A stretch of 11,627 nucleotides of DNA from Thermoanaerobaculia bacterium (GTDB taxonomy: Bacteria > Acidobacteriota > Thermoanaerobaculia > Multivoradales > JAHEKO01): assembly GCA_029287645.1 (NCBI GenBank), contig JARFQS010000107.1, positions 1-11,627 on the forward strand. Reading direction: 5' to 3'. The position numbers and the translations under genes were made by a program. This document shows positions 1-6,747 of this stretch, in pieces. Position 1 is the first letter of the stretch. Each line of letters begins with the position of its first letter. Below the pieces are notes generated by a model. The model had not been told where the DNA came from. It worked only from the letters and a program-made list of their open reading frames with translations, and did not search any database.

Positions 1-609
1 GGCGATCTGCTTTGGCGGGCTCACAGGTTCCGGTCCACCGAGCCGCCACTGCTCTTCCGGGATGTGGACTCCGGCGAGCCTCTGGCCCTGGTGAGAGGTG
101 ACTCCGACACCTGGTACCTGGCGTTCTCCTGGGGACTCATGGAGAGCGTCTCCTGGTTCGACAGCCGACCGGTACAGCTGAGCCTCTGGGTCGTCTTCGC
201 CGCCCTATTCCTGGCCGCCTCCGCCTGGCCGACGAGTCGATTCCCCGGCCGACAGGCCAAGCTGGACCCTGCGGACTCTTTCCAGCCCCGCTGGCCTCTC
301 CATTGTGCTTCCCTCGCAGCGCTCTTCCACCTGACCTTTCTGATCACCCTGGCCGCGACTCTCGCCTGGGCCCTCGGAGAGGGCGCACAGAGCCTGGCGT
401 TCGGCGTCCCGCTCGCGGTTCGCATCTTTCTTTGCCTACCTCTGGTCGGAGCTGCGCTGACCCTCCCGGCCTTGATTGGGGTGTTACGCGCCTGGCAGCA
501 GAGCTCCTGGACCTTCGACTACCGCCTCCGGCTGACCCTCACCGTCGTGACCCTGCTGGCCTTCTTGCCCTTTCTCAACGTCTGGAACATGCTGGGTTTT
601 CGATTCTGA
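1..609 (+). CDS. C-terminal part of a membrane protein, probably a beta-lactamase-family serine hydrolase (5' truncated)
   Basis: The reading frame is open from base 1 and ends at TGA 607-609, so 202 residues of the C-terminus are present and the start lies outside the window; the internal GTG at 64 is unlikely to be the true start. The first ~55 residues are soluble and end in a W-Y-L-A-F...ESVSWFDSRP segment. About four hydrophobic stretches follow (window residues ~60-76, 101-125, 136-162, 175-197), the last one running nearly to the stop. A short beta-rich end followed by a 'VPWYE/D-S/TP'-like motif and a multi-helix membrane tail is the arrangement I know from PF00144 (class C beta-lactamase-like) serine hydrolases with C-terminal membrane domains. 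The catalytic SxxK and YxN motifs would be upstream and cannot be checked, so the family call is inference; the membrane topology is seen directly. The next gene starts 86 bases downstream on the same strand. Confidence 0.5.
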   Translation, partial: GDLLWRAHRFRSTEPPLLFRDVDSGEPLALVRGDSDTWYLAFSWGLMESVSWFDSRPVQLSLWVVFAALFLAASAWPTSRFPGRQAKLDPADSFQPRWPLHCASLAALFHLTFLITLAATLAWALGEGAQSLAFGVPLAVRIFLCLPLVGAALTLPALIGVLRAWQQSSWTFDYRLRLTLTVVTLLAFLPFLNVWNMLGFRF

Positions 610-678
610 GTGGACCTTCCAACGCTGGTTTCGATCCGGTTCGTGGCACAATGCGACTCGGATGGACCGAGACGTTCT

Positions 679-684
679 GGGAGG
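679..684 (+). promoter_or_regulatory. Ribosome binding site for the DUF2891 gene
   Basis: GGGAGG lies 10 bases before the ATG at 695. It supports that ATG, which opens directly into a signal peptide, over the in-frame ATG at 662, which would add 11 residues in front of it and has no comparable site. Confidence 0.6.
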
Positions 685-694
685 CTCGATTCCT

Positions 695-1822
695 ATGAAA
701 CAGACTCGTATCACGGCTCTCTTCTCGCTGCTTCTGATCTGCGGTCTTGCAGTCGCCTCGGGCGCCGAGCTCGATCCCGTTGCCGCGGGCCGCTTCGCCG
801 GCCTGGCTCTGGACTGCGTGCACCAGGAATATCCGAACAAGATCGCGCACGTCCTCAGCAATGATGGCGATGTGCTGCCACCACGCCAGCTCACTCCGGT
901 GTTCTATGGCTGCTACGACTGGCACTCGGCAGTGCACGGACACTGGCTGCTGGCGCGACTGGCTCGCACATTCCCCGGCACGGAGCTGGATCGCCAGGCA
1001 CGAGAGGCGCTGGACCGGAGCATCATTCCGCACCAGGTACAGGCCGAAGTGGCCTACCTCGAGGGTGCCGGGCGGGTCTCCTTCGAGCGGCCCTATGGTC
1101 TCGCCTGGCTTCTCCAGTTGGCGGCCGAATTCCGTGAGTGGGACGATCCCCGGGCTCAGTGGTGGGCCTTCACGCTCGGACCTCTCGAGAGAATCGCCGT
1201 CGAGCGGCTCACCGAATGGCTGCCCAAGTTGACCGACCCGATTCGGGTAGGAGAACACTCGCAAACCGCTTTCGCTTTCGGCCTCATCCTGGACTGGGCA
1301 CGTATCGCCGGCGACCAGGACATGGCCGACCTGATGGTCTCGAGAATCCGAGATTTCTACCTGGGTGATCGCGATTGTCCGCTCTCCTACGAGCCTTCGG
1401 GCCAAGACTTCCTGTCGCCCTGTCTGGCTGAAGCCGATCTCGTGCGCCGGGTTTTGCCGAAGCCCGAGTTCGCAGCCTGGCTGGGAGCCTTCCTCCCCGA
1501 GATCCCGTTCGACGGGACCTCCGGATGGCTCGAGCCAGCTATCGTCACCGACCCGGGTGACCCGAAGCTCGCCCACCTCGATGGCCTGAACCTGAGTCGC
1601 GCCTGGATGCTGGACGGCATCGCCTCCGGTCTGCCCGAAGGCGACCCCCGACTGGCGTCGATCCGCGCTACCGCCGATCGGCACAGACAGGATGGCTTGC
1701 GCTCAGTCACCGGAGAGCACTACGAGGGTGGCCACTGGTTGGGGAGCTTCGCCACCTATCTGGTCACGGAGCGGGGTCTCGCGACCCCGACTGAACAGGA
1801 GGGCACGGGCAAGAAGAAGTGA
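695..1822 (+). CDS. DUF2891 family protein, exported
   Basis: 375 residues. Residues 1-24 (K/R-containing start, a hydrophobic core, then S-G-A) look like a Sec signal peptide, so the mature protein is probably periplasmic or extracellular. The rest matches the DUF2891 family (PF11199) as I remember it: PVFYGCYDWHSAVHGHW at 68-84, FERPYGLAWL at 130-139, the PKLTDPIRVGEH region at 178-188, an EPSGQDFLSP...EADLVRRVL block at 233-254, HLDGLNLSRAW at 294-304 and GGHWLGSFATY at 345-355. The repeated H/W/Y/D-rich motifs and all-helical character recall (alpha/alpha)6-barrel sugar-active enzymes, but that is inference and no activity is established for the family to my knowledge. The C-terminal ~15 residues (TPTEQEGTGKKK) are low-complexity and probably disordered. 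The gene lies between a membrane hydrolase and a ClC gene on the same strand, with an 80-base gap to the latter. Confidence 0.87.
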   Translation: MKQTRITALFSLLLICGLAVASGAELDPVAAGRFAGLALDCVHQEYPNKIAHVLSNDGDVLPPRQLTPVFYGCYDWHSAVHGHWLLARLARTFPGTELDRQAREALDRSIIPHQVQAEVAYLEGAGRVSFERPYGLAWLLQLAAEFREWDDPRAQWWAFTLGPLERIAVERLTEWLPKLTDPIRVGEHSQTAFAFGLILDWARIAGDQDMADLMVSRIRDFYLGDRDCPLSYEPSGQDFLSPCLAEADLVRRVLPKPEFAAWLGAFLPEIPFDGTSGWLEPAIVTDPGDPKLAHLDGLNLSRAWMLDGIASGLPEGDPRLASIRATADRHRQDGLRSVTGEHYEGGHWLGSFATYLVTERGLATPTEQEGTGKKK

Positions 1823-1867
1823 TGTAGCTTTCGGCCACTCGTTCGACCTCGATTACCCCCTCCCCGT

Positions 1868-1884
1868 GCGGCATCGGAAGCCGC
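1868..1884 (+). repeat. Small inverted repeat upstream of the ClC gene
   Basis: GCGGC (1868-1872) and GCCGC (1880-1884) can form a 5-bp stem with a 7-base loop in the 80-base gap between the DUF2891 and ClC genes. No T-run follows, so it is not a normal terminator. It sits 18 bases before the TTG start and could weakly affect translation or simply be chance in G+C-rich DNA. Confidence 0.25.
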
Positions 1885-1902
1885 GACAAGCGAGCAGCAT
1901 CC

Positions 1903-3654
1903 TTGCGTATCACGGACTCCCAGGCCCTCTTCCGGCCGACCTACCGACTGGTGCTGTACTGCATCCTCGTTGGCCTGCTGGGAGCCTTGGCGGCTCTGGC
2001 GTTCGACTTCCTGGTCGACTGGGCCCAGAGGCTTCTGCTCGGTGGGGTCGGCCATTTCCCGAGCCCCGAGATCTCGCTGACGGAGACGAACGTCCACATA
2101 CCTCGAGGGCTCTCCCGGCTCTGGTTACCCCTGGTCACCACCCTCGGAGGCCTGCTCAGTGGCTGGCTGGTCTATCGCTGGGCACCCGAAGCCGAAGGGC
2201 ATGGAACCGATGCTGCCATCGCTGCCTACCACCGCCGTGGCGGTGAGGTCCGTGGACGCATTCCCTTCATCAAGGCAGTTGCCTCTGCGTTGACAATCGG
2301 GTCCGGTGGTGTCGCGGGTCGCGAGGGGCCCACGGCGCAGATCGCGGTTGGCCTCGGCACATCCCTGGCCCGCTGGGCCGGTCTGCGTGGGCAGGAGCGG
2401 CGCTCCCTGCTGCTCGCCGGAATGGCGGCCGGACTCGCTGCCATGTTCCGGGCGCCTCTCGGAATGGCCATCTTCGCGGTGGAGATCCTCTATTCGGGAA
2501 TGGTGTTCGAATCGGAGGCACTGATCTATACGGTCATCGCCGCCGTGACTTCCTACGCCTTCTTCGGCCTCTTCGCGGGCTGGGATCGCCTCTTCTTCAT
2601 CCCCGATCCTCTACGCTTCGAGGACGCCCCCCTCTCTCTTCTCAGCTTCGCGGTTCTCGGCATCCTGGCGGGACTCCTGGGCGCCGTACTGCCGACGATG
2701 CTCTATTGGGTGCGAGACCGCTTTCGTCGTATGCCTGGACCGCCTCATGTTCGACCGGCCATAGGGGGCTTCATGGTCGGACTTCTCGCCCTGGCGGCAC
2801 CCGAGATCCTGGGTACTGGCTACGTTTGGGTCGAGATGGCGATGCTCGAGAAGCTCTCGTTGACCACCCTCCTGCTGCTGCTGGTCTTCAAGGCGCCAGC
2901 CATGGCTTTGACCATTGGATCGGGCGGATCGGGCGGAGTCTTTGCACCCACGGTGACGATCGGCGGTATGTTGGGAGCGGCAGTCGGGCTCCTGGTCAAC
3001 CACCTCGTCCCAGGGGCCGGAATGCCGGTGGCTGCCTTCGTGGTCGTGGGCATGGCGGCCGTATTTTCAGGCGCCGCCCGCACCCCCATCTCGACACTCA
3101 TCATGGTTGCCGAGATGACCGGAGGCTACGACTTGATCGTCCCCGCCATGCTGGCCAACATTCTGGCCTTCATGGTGCAGCGCTCCTTGACTGCCGATAG
3201 CCGATACCCAACGCTCTACGAATCACAGGTCCCGACTCGAGAGGATTCCCCCCTGCATCGCGGGGTCTTTGTCCGGCGAACCTTGGAGCTGCTCGACCAG
3301 GAGGGCGTCGAGACCAGCCAATTCAGACTTCCCCGCCTCGTGAATCTGCTACGTTTCGGTGAGTCGATTCCGATCGCCGATGGCGAGGGCAAGCTGGTAG
3401 CGCTCTTCGTCGGCCGTGGCTCCGAGCTGGCCGACCGCACCGTCGTGGAGACTCTTGGCGGGCTCGAGGGTGTGACGGCGGTGGCGGTGATGCGCCAGGG
3501 CGAGCTATTGGTACCACGTGGAGATACCCGCTTCCGCGAGGGAGACCAGCTCTTGGCGGTCACCGCCTCGGCTGTAGATAGAGACTTGAGCCGCCTCGCC
3601 ATGGCGACGAGCCCGGTCGAGGAATCGAACGGGCGGCCCGAGACCGGCACTTGA
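1903..3654 (+). CDS. ClC-family chloride channel/transporter with C-terminal RCK_C (TrkA_C) domain
   Basis: 583 residues. The frame is open from a TAG at 1825, and TTG 1903 is the first plausible start; the next candidate (GTG 1951) would cut into the first membrane helix. No strong ribosome binding site precedes it. Residues ~15-430 are a ClC membrane domain with many hydrophobic helices. The GREGP motif at 139-143 supplies the gating glutamate Glu141, GVFAP at 345-349 carries the filter Phe347, and Tyr439 in PTLYES aligns with the chloride-binding tyrosine near the end of the core. Two positions differ from E. coli ClC: the GSGIP segment reads GHGTD (99-103, His100 for the chloride-binding Ser), and APLAG..FIIEE aligns with APLGM..FAVEI, putting Ile195 where the internal proton glutamate (Glu203) sits. 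Residues ~475-567 look like an RCK_C/TrkA_C regulatory domain (GRGSELADRTV...LLVPRGDTRFREGDQLL) rather than the CBS pair of many relatives. The protein should reside in the inner membrane and move chloride or another small anion; coupling to protons is uncertain. OsmC follows after 33 bases. Confidence 0.93.
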   Translation: MRITDSQALFRPTYRLVLYCILVGLLGALAALAFDFLVDWAQRLLLGGVGHFPSPEISLTETNVHIPRGLSRLWLPLVTTLGGLLSGWLVYRWAPEAEGHGTDAAIAAYHRRGGEVRGRIPFIKAVASALTIGSGGVAGREGPTAQIAVGLGTSLARWAGLRGQERRSLLLAGMAAGLAAMFRAPLGMAIFAVEILYSGMVFESEALIYTVIAAVTSYAFFGLFAGWDRLFFIPDPLRFEDAPLSLLSFAVLGILAGLLGAVLPTMLYWVRDRFRRMPGPPHVRPAIGGFMVGLLALAAPEILGTGYVWVEMAMLEKLSLTTLLLLLVFKAPAMALTIGSGGSGGVFAPTVTIGGMLGAAVGLLVNHLVPGAGMPVAAFVVVGMAAVFSGAARTPISTLIMVAEMTGGYDLIVPAMLANILAFMVQRSLTADSRYPTLYESQVPTREDSPLHRGVFVRRTLELLDQEGVETSQFRLPRLVNLLRFGESIPIADGEGKLVALFVGRGSELADRTVVETLGGLEGVTAVAVMRQGELLVPRGDTRFREGDQLLAVTASAVDRDLSRLAMATSPVEESNGRPETGT

Positions 3655-3677
3655 GGCAATCATCGATATCGATTCTT

Positions 3678-3683
3678 GGAGGG
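3678..3683 (+). promoter_or_regulatory. Ribosome binding site for the OsmC-family gene
   Basis: GGAGGG sits just before the ATG at 3688. It overlaps the in-frame TTG at 3676, which argues that translation starts at 3688 (or at the ATGs at 3694 or 3697) rather than at that TTG. Confidence 0.6.
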
Positions 3684-3687
3684 AGAC

Positions 3688-4092
3688 ATGGCTATGATGA
3701 AGGTGACCTTCCCGGGTGGCGCAGCCGTGGATGCGCACTTCAAAGGGCACACCATTCACACGGATCAGCTGGAGAAGAATGGTGGTGGTGACACCGGACC
3801 GCAACCTTTCGACCTGTTCCTCGCTTCTATTGCCACCTGCGCGGGTCTCTACGTCCTGCGCTTCGCTGAGAAAAGAGGCTATCCCGCCGAAGAGCTCGCG
3901 GTGACCCTGGAGCCGGTGCGGGATCCGGAAAGCCATCGAGTCGCCACGATTCGGATCGAAGTCCACCTGCCCCAAGGCTTTCCCGAGAAATACCACGCCG
4001 CTGTCTTGCGAGCCATCGATCAATGTGCGGTCAAGCGACACATCATCAACCCACCCGATTTCGATGTTCAGATCGCCGGCCCGGACGCCTGA
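3688..4092 (+). CDS. OsmC family protein (thiol peroxidase-like)
   Basis: 134 residues from ATG 3688, the usual size for OsmC/Ohr-superfamily proteins. The OsmC fold is recognisable: an N-terminal beta stretch (MKVTFPGGAAVDAHFKGHTI), then GPQPFDLFLASIATCAG with Cys51 at the N-terminus of the central helix, and a later helix with Cys113 in IDQCAVKRHI. These two cysteines match the redox pair with which OsmC and Ohr proteins reduce organic hydroperoxides (established for the family). Sequence style around Cys51 is closer to the broader OsmC/YhfA-like group than to classical Ohr, so the substrate is not certain. There is no signal peptide, so it is cytoplasmic. It lies 33 bases after the ClC gene and 27 before the M14 peptidase gene, which suggests one transcript. 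No regulator of the OhrR type is visible nearby. Confidence 0.88.
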   Translation: MAMMKVTFPGGAAVDAHFKGHTIHTDQLEKNGGGDTGPQPFDLFLASIATCAGLYVLRFAEKRGYPAEELAVTLEPVRDPESHRVATIRIEVHLPQGFPEKYHAAVLRAIDQCAVKRHIINPPDFDVQIAGPDA

Positions 4093-4107
4093 TCCGGATG
4101 CATCCAT

Positions 4108-4113
4108 AGGAGA
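4108..4113 (+). promoter_or_regulatory. Ribosome binding site for the M14 peptidase gene
   Basis: AGGAGA with 6 bases to the ATG at 4120 supports that start, which opens into a hydrophobic export signal. Confidence 0.6.
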
Positions 4114-4119
4114 CCAACC

Positions 4120-5958
4120 ATGCGGTGCTCTCTGCGACTCCTGTGTGCCTTCTGTCTTCTCACCTGTGCGACGCCGATGGCCGGCGAGTCCCCAGAGGGG
4201 GCTGTCGATCCGGAATCTCTACTGCCACCTACCCTCGCCTGGGACGGGACCAGCCGGAGCCTGATCGCGGAAGCGGACGACCCCTGGCGAACGCCCGCCG
4301 AGGCGAGTGGCTTCCAGACGACTCCCGACTACGAAACCACGATCGCCTGGGTCGAACGGCTGGTCGAAGCCTCTCCTCGGCTCCACAAGGTCTCTCTCGG
4401 CGAGAGTTTGGAGGGGCGACCCATATGGATGGTGATCGCTACGGCGGAGGGTGCCGCAACACCAGGAGAGCTTCACGCCAACGGACGGCCGATCCTGCTC
4501 GCCCACGCCGGCATTCACTCGGGCGAGATCGACGGCAAGGACGCCGGCCTGATGTTCCTGCGGGAGCTCACTGTCGGTGAGAGCCTTGGGGATCTGCTCG
4601 GCGAAGCCAGCTTCCTGTTTGTGCCCATTCTCAATGTCGATGGTCACGAGCGACGCTCCGCCTATAACCGCATCAACCAGCGCGGGCCCGAGGAGATGGG
4701 CTGGCGGACCAACGCCGCCAACCTCAACCTCAACCGGGATTTCGCCAAGCTCGACACGCCGGAGATCCGGGCCCTGGTCCAGGCCATCGATCGCTGGCAA
4801 CCCGACCTCTATATCGATCTCCACGTTACCGACGGCATGGACAAACAACATGACGTGACGTGGGGATTCCACGGATCCGATTCCTGGTCTCCCAATGGGG
4901 GTGCGTGGTTGGAAGAGCGCCTCGATGTCGCCCTTACGCGGGATCTCGAGGCCGCGGGCCACGTCCCCGGACCCCATATCTTCTCCATGGATCGCCGGGA
5001 TCCGAGCCGTGGGATCTTGAAATGGGTCGGCGGAGCCCGCTACTCGGATGGCTATGGCGCCGCTCGCCATCTGCCAACAGTCTTGGTGGAGAACCACTCG
5101 CTCAAGCCCTACGAGCAGCGGGTTCTGGGGACCTACGTGCTACTGGCCTCCTCTCTGCGCAGTCTTGGCGAGTTCGGTGAGGAGTTGCGCATTGCGGTGG
5201 AGACCGATCGAGAGAGGCGTCCTGAGGACGTCGTCCTCGGGTGGACTCGCAACGCGGAGCCCAACCCCGACTCCATGGAGTTTCCAGGAGTCGAGGTGCG
5301 GCTTTCAGAGTCGGATATCTCCGGCGGGGAGCGCATCGAATGGACAGGGTCGAAGGTGAGTCTCGAGGTTCCGGTCTTCGAGATGACGACCCCTTCGGCG
5401 ACCGTCGAGCCGCCTCCCGCTTACTGGATCCCCGCTGCCTGGGCCGAGGTCATCGAGCGGCTGCGACTCCACGGCGTGGCTTCCGAGACCCTCTCTGAAC
5501 CTCGTGAGATCGAGGTCGCCGTCTATCGTCTCGGCGAGCCGCAGTACGGTGAAGAGCCCTATGAAGGAAGATTCACCGTGAAGGCCGAAGCGGAGCTCGA
5601 AAAGCGGCGAATGCTTTTTCCTGCGGGCTCGATTCGGGTTCCCGTGAATCAAGCCCTGGGCACGCTCGCCGTACTGCTCCTGGAGCCCGCTTCGACGGAT
5701 TCCTTCTTCCAGTGGGGCTTCTTTCTCCCCATCTTTCAACGCACCGAGTACGGGGAGAGCTATGCCCTCGAGCCCCTGGCCCAGCAGATGCTGACCGACC
5801 CCGAGGTAGAGGCGGCATTCCACCGCAAGTTGAAGGAGGATCCGGAGTTTGCTGCCGATCCTCGCCAGCGACTCGAATGGTTCTACCAGCGCAGCCCCTT
5901 CTTCGATGAGCGCTGGCGCGTCTATCCCGTCGCCCGAGAGATCCCACCGGACAGCTAG
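4120..5958 (+). CDS. Secreted M14-family zinc carboxypeptidase
   Basis: 612 residues. Residues 1-~22 form an export signal with an unusual four cysteines (C3, C9, C12, C16); LLTC at 13-16 is a poor lipobox because Thr precedes Cys, so cleavage by signal peptidase I near PMAG is more likely than lipidation, though not certain. The catalytic domain spans about 65-350. The zinc ligands are visible as His133 and Glu136 in GIHSGEIDGKD and His235 in YIDLHVTDG; Asn205-Arg206 in NLNLNRDF fits the substrate-carboxylate binding pair, and Glu324 in TVLVENHSLKP fits the catalytic glutamate. This is therefore a predicted active metallopeptidase that removes C-terminal residues from peptides in the periplasm or outside the cell. 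Residues ~380-612 form an additional domain rich in Glu/Pro/Val that I do not recognise; it makes the protein much longer than a bare carboxypeptidase domain (~300 residues). It is the last + strand gene, facing the SCP2 gene across a 95-base spacer. Confidence 0.88.
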   Translation: MRCSLRLLCAFCLLTCATPMAGESPEGAVDPESLLPPTLAWDGTSRSLIAEADDPWRTPAEASGFQTTPDYETTIAWVERLVEASPRLHKVSLGESLEGRPIWMVIATAEGAATPGELHANGRPILLAHAGIHSGEIDGKDAGLMFLRELTVGESLGDLLGEASFLFVPILNVDGHERRSAYNRINQRGPEEMGWRTNAANLNLNRDFAKLDTPEIRALVQAIDRWQPDLYIDLHVTDGMDKQHDVTWGFHGSDSWSPNGGAWLEERLDVALTRDLEAAGHVPGPHIFSMDRRDPSRGILKWVGGARYSDGYGAARHLPTVLVENHSLKPYEQRVLGTYVLLASSLRSLGEFGEELRIAVETDRERRPEDVVLGWTRNAEPNPDSMEFPGVEVRLSESDISGGERIEWTGSKVSLEVPVFEMTTPSATVEPPPAYWIPAAWAEVIERLRLHGVASETLSEPREIEVAVYRLGEPQYGEEPYEGRFTVKAEAELEKRRMLFPAGSIRVPVNQALGTLAVLLLEPASTDSFFQWGFFLPIFQRTEYGESYALEPLAQQMLTDPEVEAAFHRKLKEDPEFAADPRQRLEWFYQRSPFFDERWRVYPVAREIPPDS

Positions 5959-5967
5959 GCCCACTGC

Positions 5968-6001
5968 ACCCGGCCAGTCGGGTCACCGATCCCGATACGG
6001 G
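5968..6001. repeat. Short inverted repeats in the convergent spacer
   Basis: ACCCG (5968-5972) pairs with CGGGT (5979-5983), and CCCG pairs with CGGG around ATA at 5991-6001. Both are 4-5 bp stems without a following T-run. They may contribute to ending transcription of the M14 gene, but they are too weak to call a terminator. Confidence 0.25.
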
Positions 6002-6016
6002 TCTGTATGAAAGGAC

Positions 6017-6036
6017 TACTTAACCCGGGTTAAGTA
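6017..6036. repeat. Perfect 20-bp palindrome between convergent genes
   Basis: TACTTAACCCGGGTTAAGTA equals its own reverse complement over all 20 bases; the next flanking pair (C at 6016, C at 6037) breaks it. It lies between the stop codons of the M14 gene (+) and the SCP2 gene (-). As RNA it could fold into an ~8-bp, A/U-rich stem with a CCGG loop. A CTTT follows four bases later on the - strand, so a weak terminator for the SCP2 transcript is possible. An unspaced perfect palindrome also looks like a binding site for a dimeric protein. Which of these applies cannot be decided from the sequence. Confidence 0.75.
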
Positions 6037-6053
6037 CTTCGGCAGGCAGCCGA

Positions 6054-6584
6054 CTATGGACAGGCTTCGGCGTCGCTGGGTACCTGGCCGGTCAGGACCA
6101 GGAAGTTCCCGAAGGGGCCCATGTTGTTCATCGCCTCACCCTTGGGTCCTTTGAATTTCAGTCGGCCGAACATCATCGCCTTCATGGGACCGTACTTGCC
6201 GGCCCCCATCTCCTGCCAGCGGTGGGTGTCGGCGAACATCAGGTAGTCGGCCTTCGGGTTCAGATCCTCCACCGTTACGGCTCCACCGTAGACACACTCC
6301 GTGGACCCGTCCCGATCTTCGATACGCATCTCGACTCTGGGACTGTCCTCACAGTCCCTGCGGTAGATCTGCATGATCTTGTAGCCACGGTCGAGGTCGT
6401 TCTGCATCCACTTACCCAGCTCGCCGGTGAGTCTCCCGTCCTCGTTCCAGGCCTTACACGCCTGCTCGGCCCAGTCGGCGGACATGAAGACAATCTCTTC
6501 TCCGGTTGCGGGACTGGCCAACGTCGATACCAGGAGCACACACGCACAGAACGCGATGGCGCCGATCCTGATGAGCTTCTTCAT
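6054..6584 (-). CDS. Exported SCP2 sterol-binding domain protein
   Basis: 176 residues. MKKLIRIGAIAFCACVLLVS followed by TLASPATG is a clear signal peptide (cleavage around residues 25-28), so the protein is probably periplasmic. The mature ~150 residues match the SCP2 sterol-transfer fold (PF02036): WAEQACKAWNED near the start, a beta-sheet section (YRRDCEDSPRVEMRIED, CVYGGAVTVEDLNPKADYLMFADTHRWQEM), and the hallmark late helix region with MKAMMFGRLKFKGPKGEAM and the final GPFGNFLVL. SCP2 domains carry lipids or acyl chains in a hydrophobic tunnel; what a bacterial exported version binds is unknown. Cys43, Cys78, Cys97 and Cys175 could form disulfides outside the cytoplasm (inference). It lies downstream of lhr on the same strand with a 194-base gap, so it probably has its own promoter. 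It ends facing the M14 gene. Confidence 0.83.
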   Translation of the reverse strand: MKKLIRIGAIAFCACVLLVSTLASPATGEEIVFMSADWAEQACKAWNEDGRLTGELGKWMQNDLDRGYKIMQIYRRDCEDSPRVEMRIEDRDGSTECVYGGAVTVEDLNPKADYLMFADTHRWQEMGAGKYGPMKAMMFGRLKFKGPKGEAMNNMGPFGNFLVLTGQVPSDAEACP

Positions 6585-6592
6585 GGGTTCTG

Positions 6593-6599
6593 CCTCCTT
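6593..6599 (-). promoter_or_regulatory. Consensus ribosome binding site of the SCP2 gene
   Basis: On the - strand this reads AAGGAGG, a full match to the anti-Shine-Dalgarno core, with 8 bases to the ATG at 6584. It is the strongest site in the window and suggests high expression of the SCP2 protein. Confidence 0.75.
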
Positions 6600-6668
6600 G
6601 TAACAGGGTCTCTCGGAGCCGCTCTCGGCCCGAAGGGGTACTGCGAGAACTCCAACTCTGGTGCGTCG

Positions 6669-6702
6669 AGAGCCCCCGCATTGTGGGGTATGTCGGGGCT
6701 CT
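6669..6702. repeat. Nested inverted repeats between lhr and the SCP2 gene
   Basis: AGAGCCCC (6669-6676) is the exact inverse complement of GGGGCTCT (6695-6702), giving an 8-bp stem around 18 bases. Inside it, CCCCGC-ATT-GTGGGG (6674-6688) can form a second, mutually exclusive hairpin that uses the same C-run. No T-run follows on the - strand. It could be part of the lhr 3' end, the 5' leader of the SCP2 gene, or chance. Confidence 0.45.
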
Positions 6703-6747
6703 ACGCCACACTCATTCGGGTAGTTCCGCTCGCGGCGATGCAGATGG

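Noticed and set aside
575..1684. A 369-codon open frame on the - strand opposite the DUF2891 gene
   Set aside because: The + strand product has clear family motifs and a ribosome binding site; the antisense product has neither.
2919..2936. Tandem 9-bp repeat ATCGGGCGG x2
   Set aside because: It encodes the normal glycine-rich GSGGSGG filter loop of ClC proteins, so the repeat follows from the protein sequence.
3662..3673. 12-bp palindrome ATCGATATCGAT between the ClC and OsmC genes
   Set aside because: It is short, built from a repeated ATCGAT unit, and lies in a 33-base gap inside a probable transcript with no promoter nearby, so a regulatory role is not supported.
4219..5097. A 292-codon open frame on the - strand opposite the M14 gene
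   Set aside because: It overlaps the zinc-binding catalytic core of the peptidase and shows no recognisable domain.
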